64,000 bases of DNA from Candidatus Enterococcus moelleringii (GTDB lineage: Bacteria; Bacillota; Bacilli; Lactobacillales; Enterococcaceae): contig NZ_JAFREM010000028.1 in assembly GCF_017377575.1 (NCBI RefSeq), positions 60,481 through 124,480 of the forward strand, given 5' to 3'. A model generated the notes under the pieces. That model did no database searches. It was not told the origin of the DNA and worked only from the letters and a program-made list of their open reading frames with translations. Made by a program: the position numbers and the translations under genes. Numbering within the stretch: position 1 is the stretch's first letter; every line of letters begins with the position of its first letter. Positions 44,060-52,662 of this stretch are shown here, one piece after another.

Positions 44060-44629
44060 CTAAATGGACCAAACTTCTTCTTTTGTAGTAGATACTGCCA
44101 AACTGCCGGCTCCTAAAGCCCCCATAACGTCTTCTTTGTCGCGAATCAAGCCGCCAACAATCAAGGGTTTTCGGGACTGCTTGATCAAGTCTTTTATGAT
44201 TTTCGGCGAAACGCTAGGCAGAACCTCGACTAGATCCGCCTCGGTATGGGACAATTGACGCTCGACATTTTCTAACGCTGAAGAGTCCAGCAGGAAAAAG
44301 CGCTGGATCGCCAGCAGGTGGTGCCTTTTCGCATGACGGACAATCGCTGATTTGGTGGAAATAATGCCGTCAAAAGAAGTACAGGTCTTGATATAATCAA
44401 TCGCCGTCTCATCTGAAGACAGCCCTTTAACCAAATCAGCATGCAAAATCGCAATTTTGCCGCTTTTTTTAATTTTTTCGGAAAGATCAGCCAGTTGCAT
44501 CAGGTGGGATTGCAGAACAAAGACCACCTCCACGTCGGTCAGTAACGCTTTGGCTAATTCATCTTCGCTCTTTACGGCAGCAATCACTGGTGCCAGTTCC
44601 AGTTTTTCATATAAGTCATGGCTATTCAT
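44060..44629 (-). CDS. glpP: Glycerol-3-phosphate-responsive antiterminator
   Basis: 189 residues, all one GlpP domain with a TIM-barrel-like glycerophosphodiesterase fold. Typical segments are PVIAAVKSEDEL at the start, FVLQSHLMQLADLSEKIKKSGK, LLDSSALENVE, ADLVEVLPSVSPKII, and GGLIRDKEDVMGALGAGSLAVSTT at the end. It binds mRNA leaders in the presence of glycerol-3-phosphate. The start is uncertain: ATG at 44629 or TTG at 44638, both with weak ribosome sites. The terminator between it and the downstream flavoprotein genes is the likely target. Confidence 0.9.
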   Translation of the reverse strand: MNSHDLYEKLELAPVIAAVKSEDELAKALLTDVEVVFVLQSHLMQLADLSEKIKKSGKIAILHADLVKGLSSDETAIDYIKTCTSFDGIISTKSAIVRHAKRHHLLAIQRFFLLDSSALENVERQLSHTEADLVEVLPSVSPKIIKDLIKQSRKPLIVGGLIRDKEDVMGALGAGSLAVSTTKEEVWSI

Positions 44630-44827
44630 CGTCAACACCCGCTTTTTTACTCAGAATTTATACTCTCATCTAATTTTATCATAGATTGATGATAGGAAAG
44701 AGCGAAGTTTCGTTAAGGCAAAATCTTGCCATCCCTGTCAAATAATGAAAGTTAGATTAAAACTAATCAGATTTTTCTCTTCTATCTATAGTATAATCGT
44801 ACTAACAAAGAATGAGGAGTGGAATGA

Positions 44828-45799
44828 ATGACAAAAGTAGCAATTGTAGGTTATGGCAATTTAGGGCGCGGTGTGGAGCGCTCATTAAAACAAAACCCCG
44901 ATATGGAATTAGTCGGAGTATTTACTAGACGGTCACCTGAAAACGTTTCTACGGAAGGTGCGACTGCCTATCACATGGACGACTTGTTAGGCAAAAAGAA
45001 CGAAATTGATGTCTGCATTTTGTGCGGCGGTTCCGCAACTGATTTACCAGTTCAGACACCTGAGATCACAAAAAACTTCAACACCATCGACAGCTTTGAT
45101 ACCCATGCCAAGATTCCTGAGCATTTTGCCAATGTAGACCAAGTCGCAAAAGACAATCAGACGGTTTCGATTATTTCTACCGGCTGGGACCCAGGCTTGT
45201 TCAGCTTGAATCGTTTGTATGCTCAAAGCATTTTGCCGACTGGCGAAACTACTACATTCTGGGGCAAAGGAGTCAGCCAAGGCCACTCGGATGCACTGCG
45301 CAGAATTGAAGGCGTAGCGGATGCGACGCAATATACGATTCCTAATAGTGAAATCATCGACAAACTGAAAGCTGGTGAAAAGCTGGAACTAAGTACTCGC
45401 GATAAGCATTTCCGTCAATGTTTCGTAGTGTTAGAAGAAGGCGCCGACGAAGCAGCCATCAAAGAAGAAATCGTGACGATGCCGAATTACTTCTCCGATT
45501 ACGATACCGAAGTGAGTTTTATCTCGCAAGACGAATTGAATCGTGATCACAAAGCGATGCCTCATGGGGGAACGGTTCTTCACACCGGCACGACTGGGGA
45601 AAGTACGAACCAAGTGATTGAGTACAGTCTGCAATTAGAAAGCAATCCAGAGTTCACCGCCAGTGTCTTGGTGGCTTATGCTAGAGCTTGTGTCCGTTTA
45701 GCGAAGGAAAAACAATTTGGTGCCTTTACGGTTCTAGATATTGCACCGAAATATTTGTCTCCATTAGACGATGCAACCTTGCGCAAAGAATTACTGTAA
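44828..45799 (+). CDS. ddh: meso-Diaminopimelate dehydrogenase
   Basis: 323 residues. VAIVGYGNLGRGVE is the NADPH-binding start; DSFDTHAKIPEHFANVDQVAK and STGWDPGLFSLNRLYAQSILP are diagnostic of the DAP dehydrogenase (Ddh) family. It forms meso-DAP directly from tetrahydrodipicolinate, ammonia and NADPH. In an organism with Lys-type peptidoglycan the product would feed lysine. The gene stands alone, with a -10 TATAAT at about 44792 and a terminator behind it. ATG at 44828 follows GAGGAGTGGA. Confidence 0.92.
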   Translation: MTKVAIVGYGNLGRGVERSLKQNPDMELVGVFTRRSPENVSTEGATAYHMDDLLGKKNEIDVCILCGGSATDLPVQTPEITKNFNTIDSFDTHAKIPEHFANVDQVAKDNQTVSIISTGWDPGLFSLNRLYAQSILPTGETTTFWGKGVSQGHSDALRRIEGVADATQYTIPNSEIIDKLKAGEKLELSTRDKHFRQCFVVLEEGADEAAIKEEIVTMPNYFSDYDTEVSFISQDELNRDHKAMPHGGTVLHTGTTGESTNQVIEYSLQLESNPEFTASVLVAYARACVRLAKEKQFGAFTVLDIAPKYLSPLDDATLRKELL

Positions 45800-45812
45800 G
45801 ACAATAAGTTAC

Positions 45813-45854
45813 AAAAGTTCGACTTTTCGTTAGAGGAGAGTCGAGCTTTTTTTG
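45813..45854 (+). terminator. Intrinsic terminator
   Basis: AAAAGTTCGACT (45813-45824) pairs with AGTCGAGCTTTT (45839-45850) with one mismatch, followed by T residues. Ends ddh. Confidence 0.8.
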
Positions 45855-45889
45855 CTTTTTTGAACATTCCCACCATAAAAGCATTAATT

Positions 45890-45950
45890 TTGCCAAATTT
45901 TCCATCAGTCATTAAAATTGAACTATAAATAACATTTGTTATTTATAGTT
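45890..45950 (+). promoter_or_regulatory. Promoter and 13-bp palindromic operator of the SDR gene
   Basis: TTGCCA (45890-45895) and TAAAAT (45913-45918) with 17 bases spacing form a sigma-A-type promoter. AACTATAAATAAC (45921-45933) and GTTATTTATAGTT (45938-45950) make a perfect 13-bp inverted repeat around a 4-base centre that covers the transcription start. This is the typical place for a repressor; no regulator gene adjoins it. Confidence 0.65.
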
Positions 45951-45986
45951 GGAAGGAAGCGAACGCAGAGAAGAAAGGAAGATTAC

Positions 45987-46712
45987 ATGATCGATTTAAA
46001 AGAAAAAGTAGTCGTCATTACTGGAGCAACCGGCGGTATCGGCGCAGCAACAGCGAAGCTTTTAGCCAAAGAAGGCGCTAAAATTGTGTTAAGCGATATC
46101 GATGAGGAAGCCTTGAAGGAAGAAGAGCAGGCCCTTATCGACGAAGGTGGGGAAGTCAGTTACATAGCCGCCGATGTCACTAAAATGAGTGAATTGGAAA
46201 ACTTAGTGAAGGAGACCTTGTCTAGACACGACAGGATTGACGTGTTCTTTAGTAATGCTGGGCTATTGCTATCTGAAGATATGGTCCACGAAAGTGACAG
46301 CGATGAAATTAGTGATCTGATCGACGTGAACGTTAAAGGTGTGATCAACGGCGTGTTGGCTATTTTGCCATATTTCAAAGAGCAAGATGCCGGGCATATC
46401 GTTTCAACAGCCTCGATTGCTTCGCATATGGTACAGCCGCAAACCGTCGCCTACTCAGCTACTAAACATGCAGTGCGCATTATGATGGAAGGATTGAAGA
46501 AGGAAGAAGCCGAAACGAAAATCCGTTTTACTACTATTTCACCTGGTGTTGTCGACACAGATATGGGTGAAGGATTGGTAGATGATGCGACAGATCGCTT
46601 CACCGCGTTAGATCCGAAATCAATTGCCGAAGGGATTTTGTTTGCCCTCACGCGGGACGAAGAAGTCAATGTGCGGGAAATGATCATCAGCCCAACGAAG
46701 TCGCCTGATTAA
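45987..46712 (+). CDS. Short-chain dehydrogenase/reductase (SDR)
   Basis: 241 residues. Classical SDR: NAD(P)-binding GATGGIGAA near residue 13, NAG in FFSNAGLL, catalytic Ser in VSTASIASH and the Tyr-x-x-x-Lys in AYSATKHAVR. The sequence VVLSDIDEEAL after strand 2 carries an Asp that favours NAD over NADP. The substrate is unknown. ATG at 45987 follows GAAAGGAAG. Monocistronic, controlled through the palindrome just upstream. Confidence 0.9.
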   Translation: MIDLKEKVVVITGATGGIGAATAKLLAKEGAKIVLSDIDEEALKEEEQALIDEGGEVSYIAADVTKMSELENLVKETLSRHDRIDVFFSNAGLLLSEDMVHESDSDEISDLIDVNVKGVINGVLAILPYFKEQDAGHIVSTASIASHMVQPQTVAYSATKHAVRIMMEGLKKEEAETKIRFTTISPGVVDTDMGEGLVDDATDRFTALDPKSIAEGILFALTRDEEVNVREMIISPTKSPD

Positions 46713-46727
46713 TTGAAAAACTTTCTG

Positions 46728-46757
46728 ACCAGCTTGTCTAGCGATAAGCTGGTTTTT
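46728..46757 (+). terminator. Intrinsic terminator
   Basis: ACCAGCTT (46728-46735) pairs with AAGCTGGT (46746-46753), then TTTT. Ends the SDR gene. Confidence 0.8.
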
Positions 46758-46866
46758 CCCGTTTAGGAAGCAAAACAAACCAGTTGGGAAATCCCGCAAT
46801 AATCCGCTCCTTTATTTAGTATGCTTAATCCATAGAAAACAACAACAAATAAGGGAGCGATTAATC

Positions 46867-47325
46867 ATGGCAAAAGAAACAAAAGTATTGGAATCATTGA
46901 GAAAATTTGGGGTAGAGCCTTTAGAAAACAGCAGTATCGTTGTACAATATGCCGCACCGAACTTAAGCGAGAAGGTCGCTCGTTTCTTAATTAAATCAGC
47001 ACCTTATTATGTCTTACAAATTTGTGAAGAAGACTTGGTTTTAGCACCTATCAGCTGGACTGGCAAGGTGAAGGAGCAACAAGATCCACTAAAAATCCCC
47101 ATTAACACAATCCAATCAGTGGAGGTTGATCAATCAGGATTTGATTATCAAATTTCGATAAAATTAGAAGACGGCAATGTAGATTTACTAGCGCAGCAAA
47201 AAGAGCTGTCAATGTTCCGACAAAGCGGGGCTGTTTCGGTGGAGAATTTCTGGGGAACCAAAAACTGGCATTCCAACAATTTGGACGGCACCTTGAAGCA
47301 ATTGGAAAGTTTAGGAGCAGAATAA
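46867..47325 (+). CDS. Hypothetical protein (152 aa)
   Basis: 152-residue soluble protein. The middle part (VLQICEEDLVLAPISWTGKVKEQQDPLKIPINTIQSVEVDQSG) reads like a small PH-like/GRAM barrel with a final helix, and the last third has aromatic residues in FWGTKNWHSNN. No membrane segment. It starts at ATG 46867 behind AAGGGAG. Bounded by terminators on both sides, so it is its own unit. I do not recognise a named family. Confidence 0.7.
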   Translation: MAKETKVLESLRKFGVEPLENSSIVVQYAAPNLSEKVARFLIKSAPYYVLQICEEDLVLAPISWTGKVKEQQDPLKIPINTIQSVEVDQSGFDYQISIKLEDGNVDLLAQQKELSMFRQSGAVSVENFWGTKNWHSNNLDGTLKQLESLGAE

Positions 47326-47334
47326 GCATACAGG

Positions 47335-47364
47335 AAGCACGGCTGAAACTAGCTGTGCTTTTTT
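47335..47364 (+). terminator. Intrinsic terminator
   Basis: AAGCACGGCT (47335-47344) pairs with AGCTGTGCTT (47351-47360) with one G-T pair, then TTTT. Confidence 0.82.
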
Positions 47365-47386
47365 GGCGTTCAATCTTCCCGCCACA

Positions 47387-47432
47387 TTGACATAAGTAGA
47401 TGATCGATATATAATATAAGTAGATAATCTAC
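47387..47432 (+). promoter_or_regulatory. Promoter and PadR-type operator
   Basis: TTGACA (47387-47392) and TATAAT (47410-47415) with 17 bases spacing form a near-consensus promoter. GTAGATAATCTAC (47420-47432) is a perfect 6-1-6 palindrome over the start site; a related half, GTAGATGATC, lies at 47396-47405 between the two boxes. Autorepression by the PadR protein is likely. Confidence 0.75.
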
Positions 47433-47453
47433 CTATAAAAAGAGGTGATCCAA

Positions 47454-47789
47454 ATGATTGATAAAGGACTTGTGTCAGGCAGTACTACGTTGTTGCTTTT
47501 GAGTTTGCTGGCAGACAAAGACATGTACGGCTACGAAATGATCGAAACCTTGGCTCGACGCTCAGAAAATGTATTCGAACTAAAAACCGGTACCCTCTAT
47601 CCCTTACTCCACCAGCTAGTGAAAGCCGGCCACCTCATCAGCTATGAAACCGAAGTCAACGGCAAAAAGCGCAAATACTACCAACTCACACCCAGCGGAC
47701 GCGTTTTTCTAGAAGATAAAGTACAAGAATGGGAGACCTATTCCCAGACGGTTTCCGGCATCATTGGAGGTGTCAGTTATGGACACTAA
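47454..47789 (+). CDS. PadR family transcriptional regulator
   Basis: 111 residues. Winged helix with the family signature DMYGYEMIETLARRS and LKTGTLYPLLHQLVKAGHLISYE, ending with a dimerisation helix. ATG at 47454 follows AGAGGTGATC; an earlier GTG/ATG in frame (47445) overlaps that site. It overlaps the next gene by 11 bases, the standard pairing of a PadR repressor with a HAAS/DUF1700-type membrane protein. Confidence 0.92.
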   Translation: MIDKGLVSGSTTLLLLSLLADKDMYGYEMIETLARRSENVFELKTGTLYPLLHQLVKAGHLISYETEVNGKKRKYYQLTPSGRVFLEDKVQEWETYSQTVSGIIGGVSYGH

Positions 47790-48537
47790 AGACTATTTGA
47801 AAAAGCTGTCGAAACAAATCAGTGTCACCAGCGCCCGCAAAGAAATTCTCCAAGAATACGCTAATCACATTGAGGATCACAAAGAAGCTTTAATGAAGCG
47901 TGGCCTAAGCGAAGAGGCCGCACTAACTGAAGTCCTGCAGCAGCTGGGCAATCCTGTCAGCACCGGCCGGCAATTAAACAAAATCCATCGACGGGGAATT
48001 GAGTGGCGCATGACCGGCTACTTTCTGCTCTGTGCCTCCTTAATCAACCTGGTTCCATACTTTTTCGGCTATGGCCGAACCAGCGCTTCCGCACCTGATT
48101 TTATCCTGTATGCCATTTTCGGTATTCTCGCTGCCAGCGGCTTTTTCCTTTCCTTCATTGAAAAATACACCGACTCTGATTTATTTTACGCCTGGGCCGA
48201 AAATTGGGATGGCGGCGGTCTTTCCAACAGCGGCTTGATTTTAGCCATTGCGATTTTCCCAATCACCGGATCGTTTCAGTTCAAACTTTTCTGGATTGTA
48301 TTGATTGCCGTTCTTCTGACCATGCAACGCTACATTATCGCGGTATTTCGTGACCGCAAAGAACAACGGCTGCTTTGGGAAATCGGGGTAGCTGCTACGG
48401 ATATTTCTTACAAGGGAACCGGCGTAGTCGGCGGCAAGAAAATTCGCCTGAAAAGCAGCAGCGAGGTAATCAAGAAAGACACACCATTTATCATTGTCGG
48501 ACTGGAAGGCTTTAAACCCATCGCGATAGCAATATAG
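47779..48537 (+). CDS. Membrane protein with N-terminal HAAS-like (DUF1700-type) domain
   Basis: 252 residues: an N-terminal helical domain (1-75, EYANHIEDHKEALMKRGLSEEAALTEVLQQLGNP) of the HAAS/permease-prefix type, then four membrane helices between about 78 and 190, and a cytosolic C-terminal tail. The start ATG at 47779 lies within the end of the PadR gene behind TTGGAGG. Such proteins act with their PadR repressors in sensing envelope or drug stress; direct function is unknown. Confidence 0.82.
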   Translation: MDTKDYLKKLSKQISVTSARKEILQEYANHIEDHKEALMKRGLSEEAALTEVLQQLGNPVSTGRQLNKIHRRGIEWRMTGYFLLCASLINLVPYFFGYGRTSASAPDFILYAIFGILAASGFFLSFIEKYTDSDLFYAWAENWDGGGLSNSGLILAIAIFPITGSFQFKLFWIVLIAVLLTMQRYIIAVFRDRKEQRLLWEIGVAATDISYKGTGVVGGKKIRLKSSSEVIKKDTPFIIVGLEGFKPIAIAI

Positions 48538-48546
48538 AAAATCTGG

Positions 48547-48575
48547 AAGCATGGCTGAAAAGTCATGCTTTTTTT
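48547..48575 (+). terminator. Intrinsic terminator
   Basis: AAGCATGGCT (48547-48556) pairs with AGTCATGCTT (48561-48570) around four bases (one mismatched position), followed by T residues. Confidence 0.82.
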
Positions 48576-48783
48576 CTGCACATATTCAATGACGAAGAGT
48601 CTATCTATGACACCAGCATAGAGGCGTGAGTAAAGGATTCTTTTATTTTAGAAATTGAGAAAATCAAATGTTTAACCTCAAAATATGATTAGATCAATAT
48701 CTGGCTGCGACTAGCAGTTTGGGGGAGACGCAGCAGTTCTTTTTTATCCAATTTAGGATCAAAAAGCAGTGATACAATAATTA

Positions 48784-48798
48784 AAGAAAACGTTTTCT
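48784..48798 (+). promoter_or_regulatory. cre-like palindrome upstream of the amidohydrolase operon
   Basis: AAGAAAACGTTTTCT contains the perfect 14-bp palindrome AGAAAACGTTTTCT and fits the CcpA consensus WTGNAANCGNWNNCW with one mismatch. It lies only 24 bases before the ATG, so binding would block early transcription. A dedicated LacI-type regulator is an alternative. Confidence 0.6.
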
Positions 48799-48821
48799 CG
48801 GAGCGGTTAGGAGGACTATCA

Positions 48822-50507
48822 ATGAAGCAAGCAGACTTGATTTTGTTAAATGGAAAAATAGCGACAGTCGACGAACAATTTTCCTTTGTGGAGGCAGTCG
48901 CTGTTGTCGATGGCTGGATTATTGACACCGGAACGACAGAAGAAATCAAAAAGTATAGCAATAACCAAACAAAAGTAATCGATTTAGAAGGGAAGGTAAT
49001 GTTACCTGGCGTTCACGATGCCCACATGCATGGGGTACACACCGGACTGTCCTTAAGCACGCACTTTTTAGATGTCAGTTTTCCAAAAGTCCAAAGTATT
49101 GCCGACCTGCAGGCAGTGATTCAAGCAGCGGTGGATCAGACACCGGCAGGTACGTGGATTATGGGCATGGGCTGGAACGAAATGCTGATCAAAGAGTGTG
49201 CCGCAGAAAATCGGACGCCGAAAAAATGGGATTTAGATCCAGTCTCGCCGGATCATCCAGTGGTAATCAACGACTACGGTGCACATCGCATGGTTGTAAA
49301 CAGCAAGGCTCTAACGGTATGCGGGATCACAGCCGAAACACCGGATTTGAAATTAGTGGAAGGTCAAATTGAGCGCATCGAAGGGACCCGAGAACCTAGC
49401 GGCTACTTAAATGAATGGGGTGCGCAGGTCTTGGTTTGGCAACACATCCCGGCATTAACAGATGAAGAGCTGGAATCCTGTATTTTGCGTATGAACAGCG
49501 AACTGAACAAGTATGGCATCACCAGTCACGTGGATATTCTGGGCATTGGCGGCAATCAATTGTTCTGCGGTGCCTGGGGCGAAAAGAGCATTGCCATTTA
49601 CGAACGGTTAGCCAGAGAGAAAAAACTAACCGCTCGGGTAAGTGTCAATTTACTAGCCGGCATCGATGGGATTCAAAGCTATCAAGCAATTATCGAAGGC
49701 TTGAAGCAAACAAAACTACCCGAATTTAAAGATCGTAATTGGGTAAAAGCTGAAACAGTCAAAATCTTCGGCGACGGCGGCGGCTGGCTGCGAGCAGATA
49801 ATCAAGTCGTTGAGGATCACAGTCGATCAACATTCCCCGGAACTACCGACGAAGAACAAGAAGCAGAGATCATCAAAACGATTGTTGAAGTTCATCGCCA
49901 AGGCTGGCAATTAGGAATTCACGCGATTGGCGGTCGAACCATCGATACAATTATCAAGGGCTATATCCAAGCGTTTCAACAATATCCGCGTGAATGTCCA
50001 CGTCATTTTGTGATTCACGGGGATGATATGACGTTGGAAAATGCCCGAGATGCTGGAAAATTTGGAATCGGCATGTCGGTTCAATCGATTGCTGCTTATA
50101 CGATTATGGATTTTATGAAGATGCGCTTTGAGCCAGCCCGGGGCGAGTCGCTGTTTTCTTGGCGAGAGTATCAAGAAGAAGGCGTCAACGTCGCCAATGG
50201 TTCGGATTCAAATATCTTTTCGTTGAACTGGCTGCAGGGCGTTCAATTTGCCGTTACCCGCACGACCATCAACGGTAATAGTTACCGGCCAGATTTAACC
50301 AGTTCATTAGCGGATGCGATCCGCATGTACACCATCAATGGTGCCAAACAAGAGCATTTGGAAAATGTCCGCGGCTCCATTGAAATCGGAAAAGTCGCCG
50401 ATTTCCAAGTGTTAGATCAGGATATCTTTTCCATCCAGCCAGAAAAAATTGGTGAAACTAATGTCTTAATGACGATCGTCGATGGCACGGTCGTTTATGA
50501 AAAATAA
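48822..50507 (+). CDS. Amidohydrolase family protein (YtcJ-like)
   Basis: 561 residues of the amidohydrolase_3 family. Metal-binding HDAHMHG (about residues 65-71) follows the beta-sandwich domain; GIHAIGGRTID and FVIHGDDMTLENARD supply further His ligands, and NGSDSNIFSLNW the final Asp. The family hydrolyses amide or imide bonds in diverse substrates, here unknown. ATG at 48822 follows TAGGAGGAC. It is first in a unit with an OYE-type reductase 18 bases downstream, suggesting joint breakdown of a cyclic or unsaturated compound. Confidence 0.85.
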   Translation: MKQADLILLNGKIATVDEQFSFVEAVAVVDGWIIDTGTTEEIKKYSNNQTKVIDLEGKVMLPGVHDAHMHGVHTGLSLSTHFLDVSFPKVQSIADLQAVIQAAVDQTPAGTWIMGMGWNEMLIKECAAENRTPKKWDLDPVSPDHPVVINDYGAHRMVVNSKALTVCGITAETPDLKLVEGQIERIEGTREPSGYLNEWGAQVLVWQHIPALTDEELESCILRMNSELNKYGITSHVDILGIGGNQLFCGAWGEKSIAIYERLAREKKLTARVSVNLLAGIDGIQSYQAIIEGLKQTKLPEFKDRNWVKAETVKIFGDGGGWLRADNQVVEDHSRSTFPGTTDEEQEAEIIKTIVEVHRQGWQLGIHAIGGRTIDTIIKGYIQAFQQYPRECPRHFVIHGDDMTLENARDAGKFGIGMSVQSIAAYTIMDFMKMRFEPARGESLFSWREYQEEGVNVANGSDSNIFSLNWLQGVQFAVTRTTINGNSYRPDLTSSLADAIRMYTINGAKQEHLENVRGSIEIGKVADFQVLDQDIFSIQPEKIGETNVLMTIVDGTVVYEK

Positions 50508-50525
50508 TAGAAAGAAGGAATCAAC

Positions 50526-52490
50526 ATGAGAGAATACCCGCATTTATTCAGTCCCAAAAAAATCAAGAACATCACGTTTCGCAACCGAATTTTCGCTTCA
50601 CCCACCTCATTAGTTTGGCCCGATTACTACACCGGAATGCCTGACGAAAGTACCGTTTTCTACTATGAGGACAAGGCCCGCGGGGGAGCGGCCAGTGTAA
50701 CCTTGAGTGAAACAGCGATTAATCGCTACGATTCCAGCCGCCGACCTAACGATGACATTTTAGTCCCTGACTTTGAACGGGCAATTTTCCCAACTTCCGG
50801 CTGGTTGAAGGTAACAGATGCTATCAAACGCCATGGCGCCGTGCCATCTATCCAAATCTTCCACGGCGGGGATACAAGTGAACCGATTTTCACCCGCGGC
50901 CATCAACCGATTGGACCCAATGGCTTTACTAAAGAAAATGGGACCGTTGTTCGCCAAATGAATGAAGAGGATATGCGCAGAGTGGCCGATGAATTTGCGG
51001 AAACAGCTTGGTACGCAAAATACAGTGGCTTCCAAAAGGTCATGATTCATGGGGCTCACGGCTGGCTGTTGGCGCAGTTTTTATCACCGGCAACCAATCA
51101 CCGCACAGACGAGTATGGCGGAAGCTTAGAAAATCGCGCCCGCTTCCCATTAATGGTGGTGGACGCAATCCGGGCAAGAGTCGGCGAAGATTTTCTATTG
51201 GAATATCGCATCAGCGGGGATGAATATTTAGAAGGCGGCTTGGAAATCGACGAAGCGGTAGAATTTGCTAAAATGCTGGATGGAAAAATTGATTTGCTGC
51301 ATGTGTCAGCGGGATCTTATTATGCTACCAAGCAATACACCTTCCCATCGGTTTATCTGCCTCACGGTTGCAACTTGCCATTGGCTGAAGCAATGAAAAA
51401 CGGTGGCGTGAAGACACCAATCGTAACCGTGGGGGCTCATTACAATCCAGCCGACATGGAAAAAATCATCGCTGAAGGAAAAGCTGATTTCATCGCCATC
51501 GGACGGGCTATCGTGGCCGATCCGCAGCTGCCTAACAAATTATTTGCCGGCCGTCCTCAGGATGTGACGCCATGTCTAAGATGTACCAATTGTCTGGGTG
51601 GAAAATACGACGGCCACAACGAATGTGATGTCAATCCGTTGGCGGGGAATGAATTGTACACCTTAAGAACGCCAAACGTAGTCAATCACAAACGGGTTCT
51701 GGTTATCGGCGGCGGACCTGGCGGAATGAAGACAGCCATTACGGCAGCCCAAAGAGGCCATACTGTTACGCTAGTTGAGAAGGAAGCACAGCTAGGGGGC
51801 AATCTTAAATTTACCGACATTGATGCTCATAAAGGGGACCTGCGCCGCTTCAAGGATTACTTGATTTATCAATTGGAAAAACACGCAGTGGATGTGCGCT
51901 TGAACACAACCGCAGATTTAGAGCTAGTTCGCAAACTGAATCCTCAATCGATCATTGTGGCATCCGGTGCCACTCCAGTGGAACTGAAACTAGAAGGCAG
52001 CGACGCTTATCCAATGATCCATGCGACAGAAGTCTACACCCACCCTGAAAAAGTCGGCAAAAAAGCCGTAATGATCGGCGGCGGACTAATGGGCTGTGAA
52101 GTGGCCTTGCATTTAGCCGAAGCTGGAGTAGATGTGACGGTTCTTGAGCTTCAAGAAGGACTAGCCAACGACTCAAACCGCATCCATCAAGCGGCACTAT
52201 TCGAAATGATGGAAAAAATGAGTGATTTAGTTCATTCAAAAACTTCGGTGAAGGTGACCGAAGTAACAGCAACTGGTGTGAATTATCTAGATGCCGATGG
52301 CAATGAGCACTCGGTAGAAGCCGATACCATCATTTACGCGGTAGGAATGAAGCCAAACGAAGACATTGTGGAAGAAATTCGTCAGTGGGATGGTTGGGAA
52401 ACCTTCATGCCTGTCGGCGACTGTACCGGAGCTTCCGTGGTCCGAAAAGCCGTTCACACCGGCTATCATGCTGCCATGGATATTATTTAA
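50526..52490 (+). CDS. Old Yellow Enzyme-type FAD/FMN/Fe-S reductase (2,4-dienoyl-CoA/enoate reductase family)
   Basis: 654 residues: an FMN TIM barrel (about 1-340, FRNRIFASPTS, MIHGAHGWLLAQFLSP), a [4Fe-4S] Cys motif (CLRCTNCLGG and a later NECDVNP), then an FAD/NAD(P) domain (VIGGGPGGMKTA, and MIGGGLMGCEVALHL). This is the layout of 2,4-dienoyl-CoA reductase FadH and the bile-acid enzymes BaiCD/BaiH. It reduces a C=C bond next to a carbonyl. ATG at 50526 follows AGAAAGAAGGAA. Second gene after the amidohydrolase. Confidence 0.9.
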   Translation: MREYPHLFSPKKIKNITFRNRIFASPTSLVWPDYYTGMPDESTVFYYEDKARGGAASVTLSETAINRYDSSRRPNDDILVPDFERAIFPTSGWLKVTDAIKRHGAVPSIQIFHGGDTSEPIFTRGHQPIGPNGFTKENGTVVRQMNEEDMRRVADEFAETAWYAKYSGFQKVMIHGAHGWLLAQFLSPATNHRTDEYGGSLENRARFPLMVVDAIRARVGEDFLLEYRISGDEYLEGGLEIDEAVEFAKMLDGKIDLLHVSAGSYYATKQYTFPSVYLPHGCNLPLAEAMKNGGVKTPIVTVGAHYNPADMEKIIAEGKADFIAIGRAIVADPQLPNKLFAGRPQDVTPCLRCTNCLGGKYDGHNECDVNPLAGNELYTLRTPNVVNHKRVLVIGGGPGGMKTAITAAQRGHTVTLVEKEAQLGGNLKFTDIDAHKGDLRRFKDYLIYQLEKHAVDVRLNTTADLELVRKLNPQSIIVASGATPVELKLEGSDAYPMIHATEVYTHPEKVGKKAVMIGGGLMGCEVALHLAEAGVDVTVLELQEGLANDSNRIHQAALFEMMEKMSDLVHSKTSVKVTEVTATGVNYLDADGNEHSVEADTIIYAVGMKPNEDIVEEIRQWDGWETFMPVGDCTGASVVRKAVHTGYHAAMDII

Positions 52491-52553
52491 GCCGCATAAA
52501 CAGAAAATTTAACGTATATCCGAAATCGTGTTAAGGTGAAAAATAGAAGCATA

Positions 52554-52623
52554 CACAGGTGCCAGTCCAACGTGAAATATTCTCTGTAAAAGAACAGAAA
52601 AGAATCGTTGACTGGTATCTGTG
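52554..52623 (+). other. Long imperfect hairpin before the aldo/keto reductase
   Basis: CACAGGTGCCAGTCCAACG (52554-52572) pairs with CGTTGACTGGTATCTGTG (52606-52623) through wobble pairs and one bulge; an inner TTCT-CTGT/ACAG-AAGAA pairing can extend it. No T run follows, so it is not an ordinary terminator. It stands 40 bases before the reductase start. Confidence 0.5.
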
Positions 52624-52662
52624 CTGGAAAAATGATTACCTTATCAACGGGAGGAATACGTA

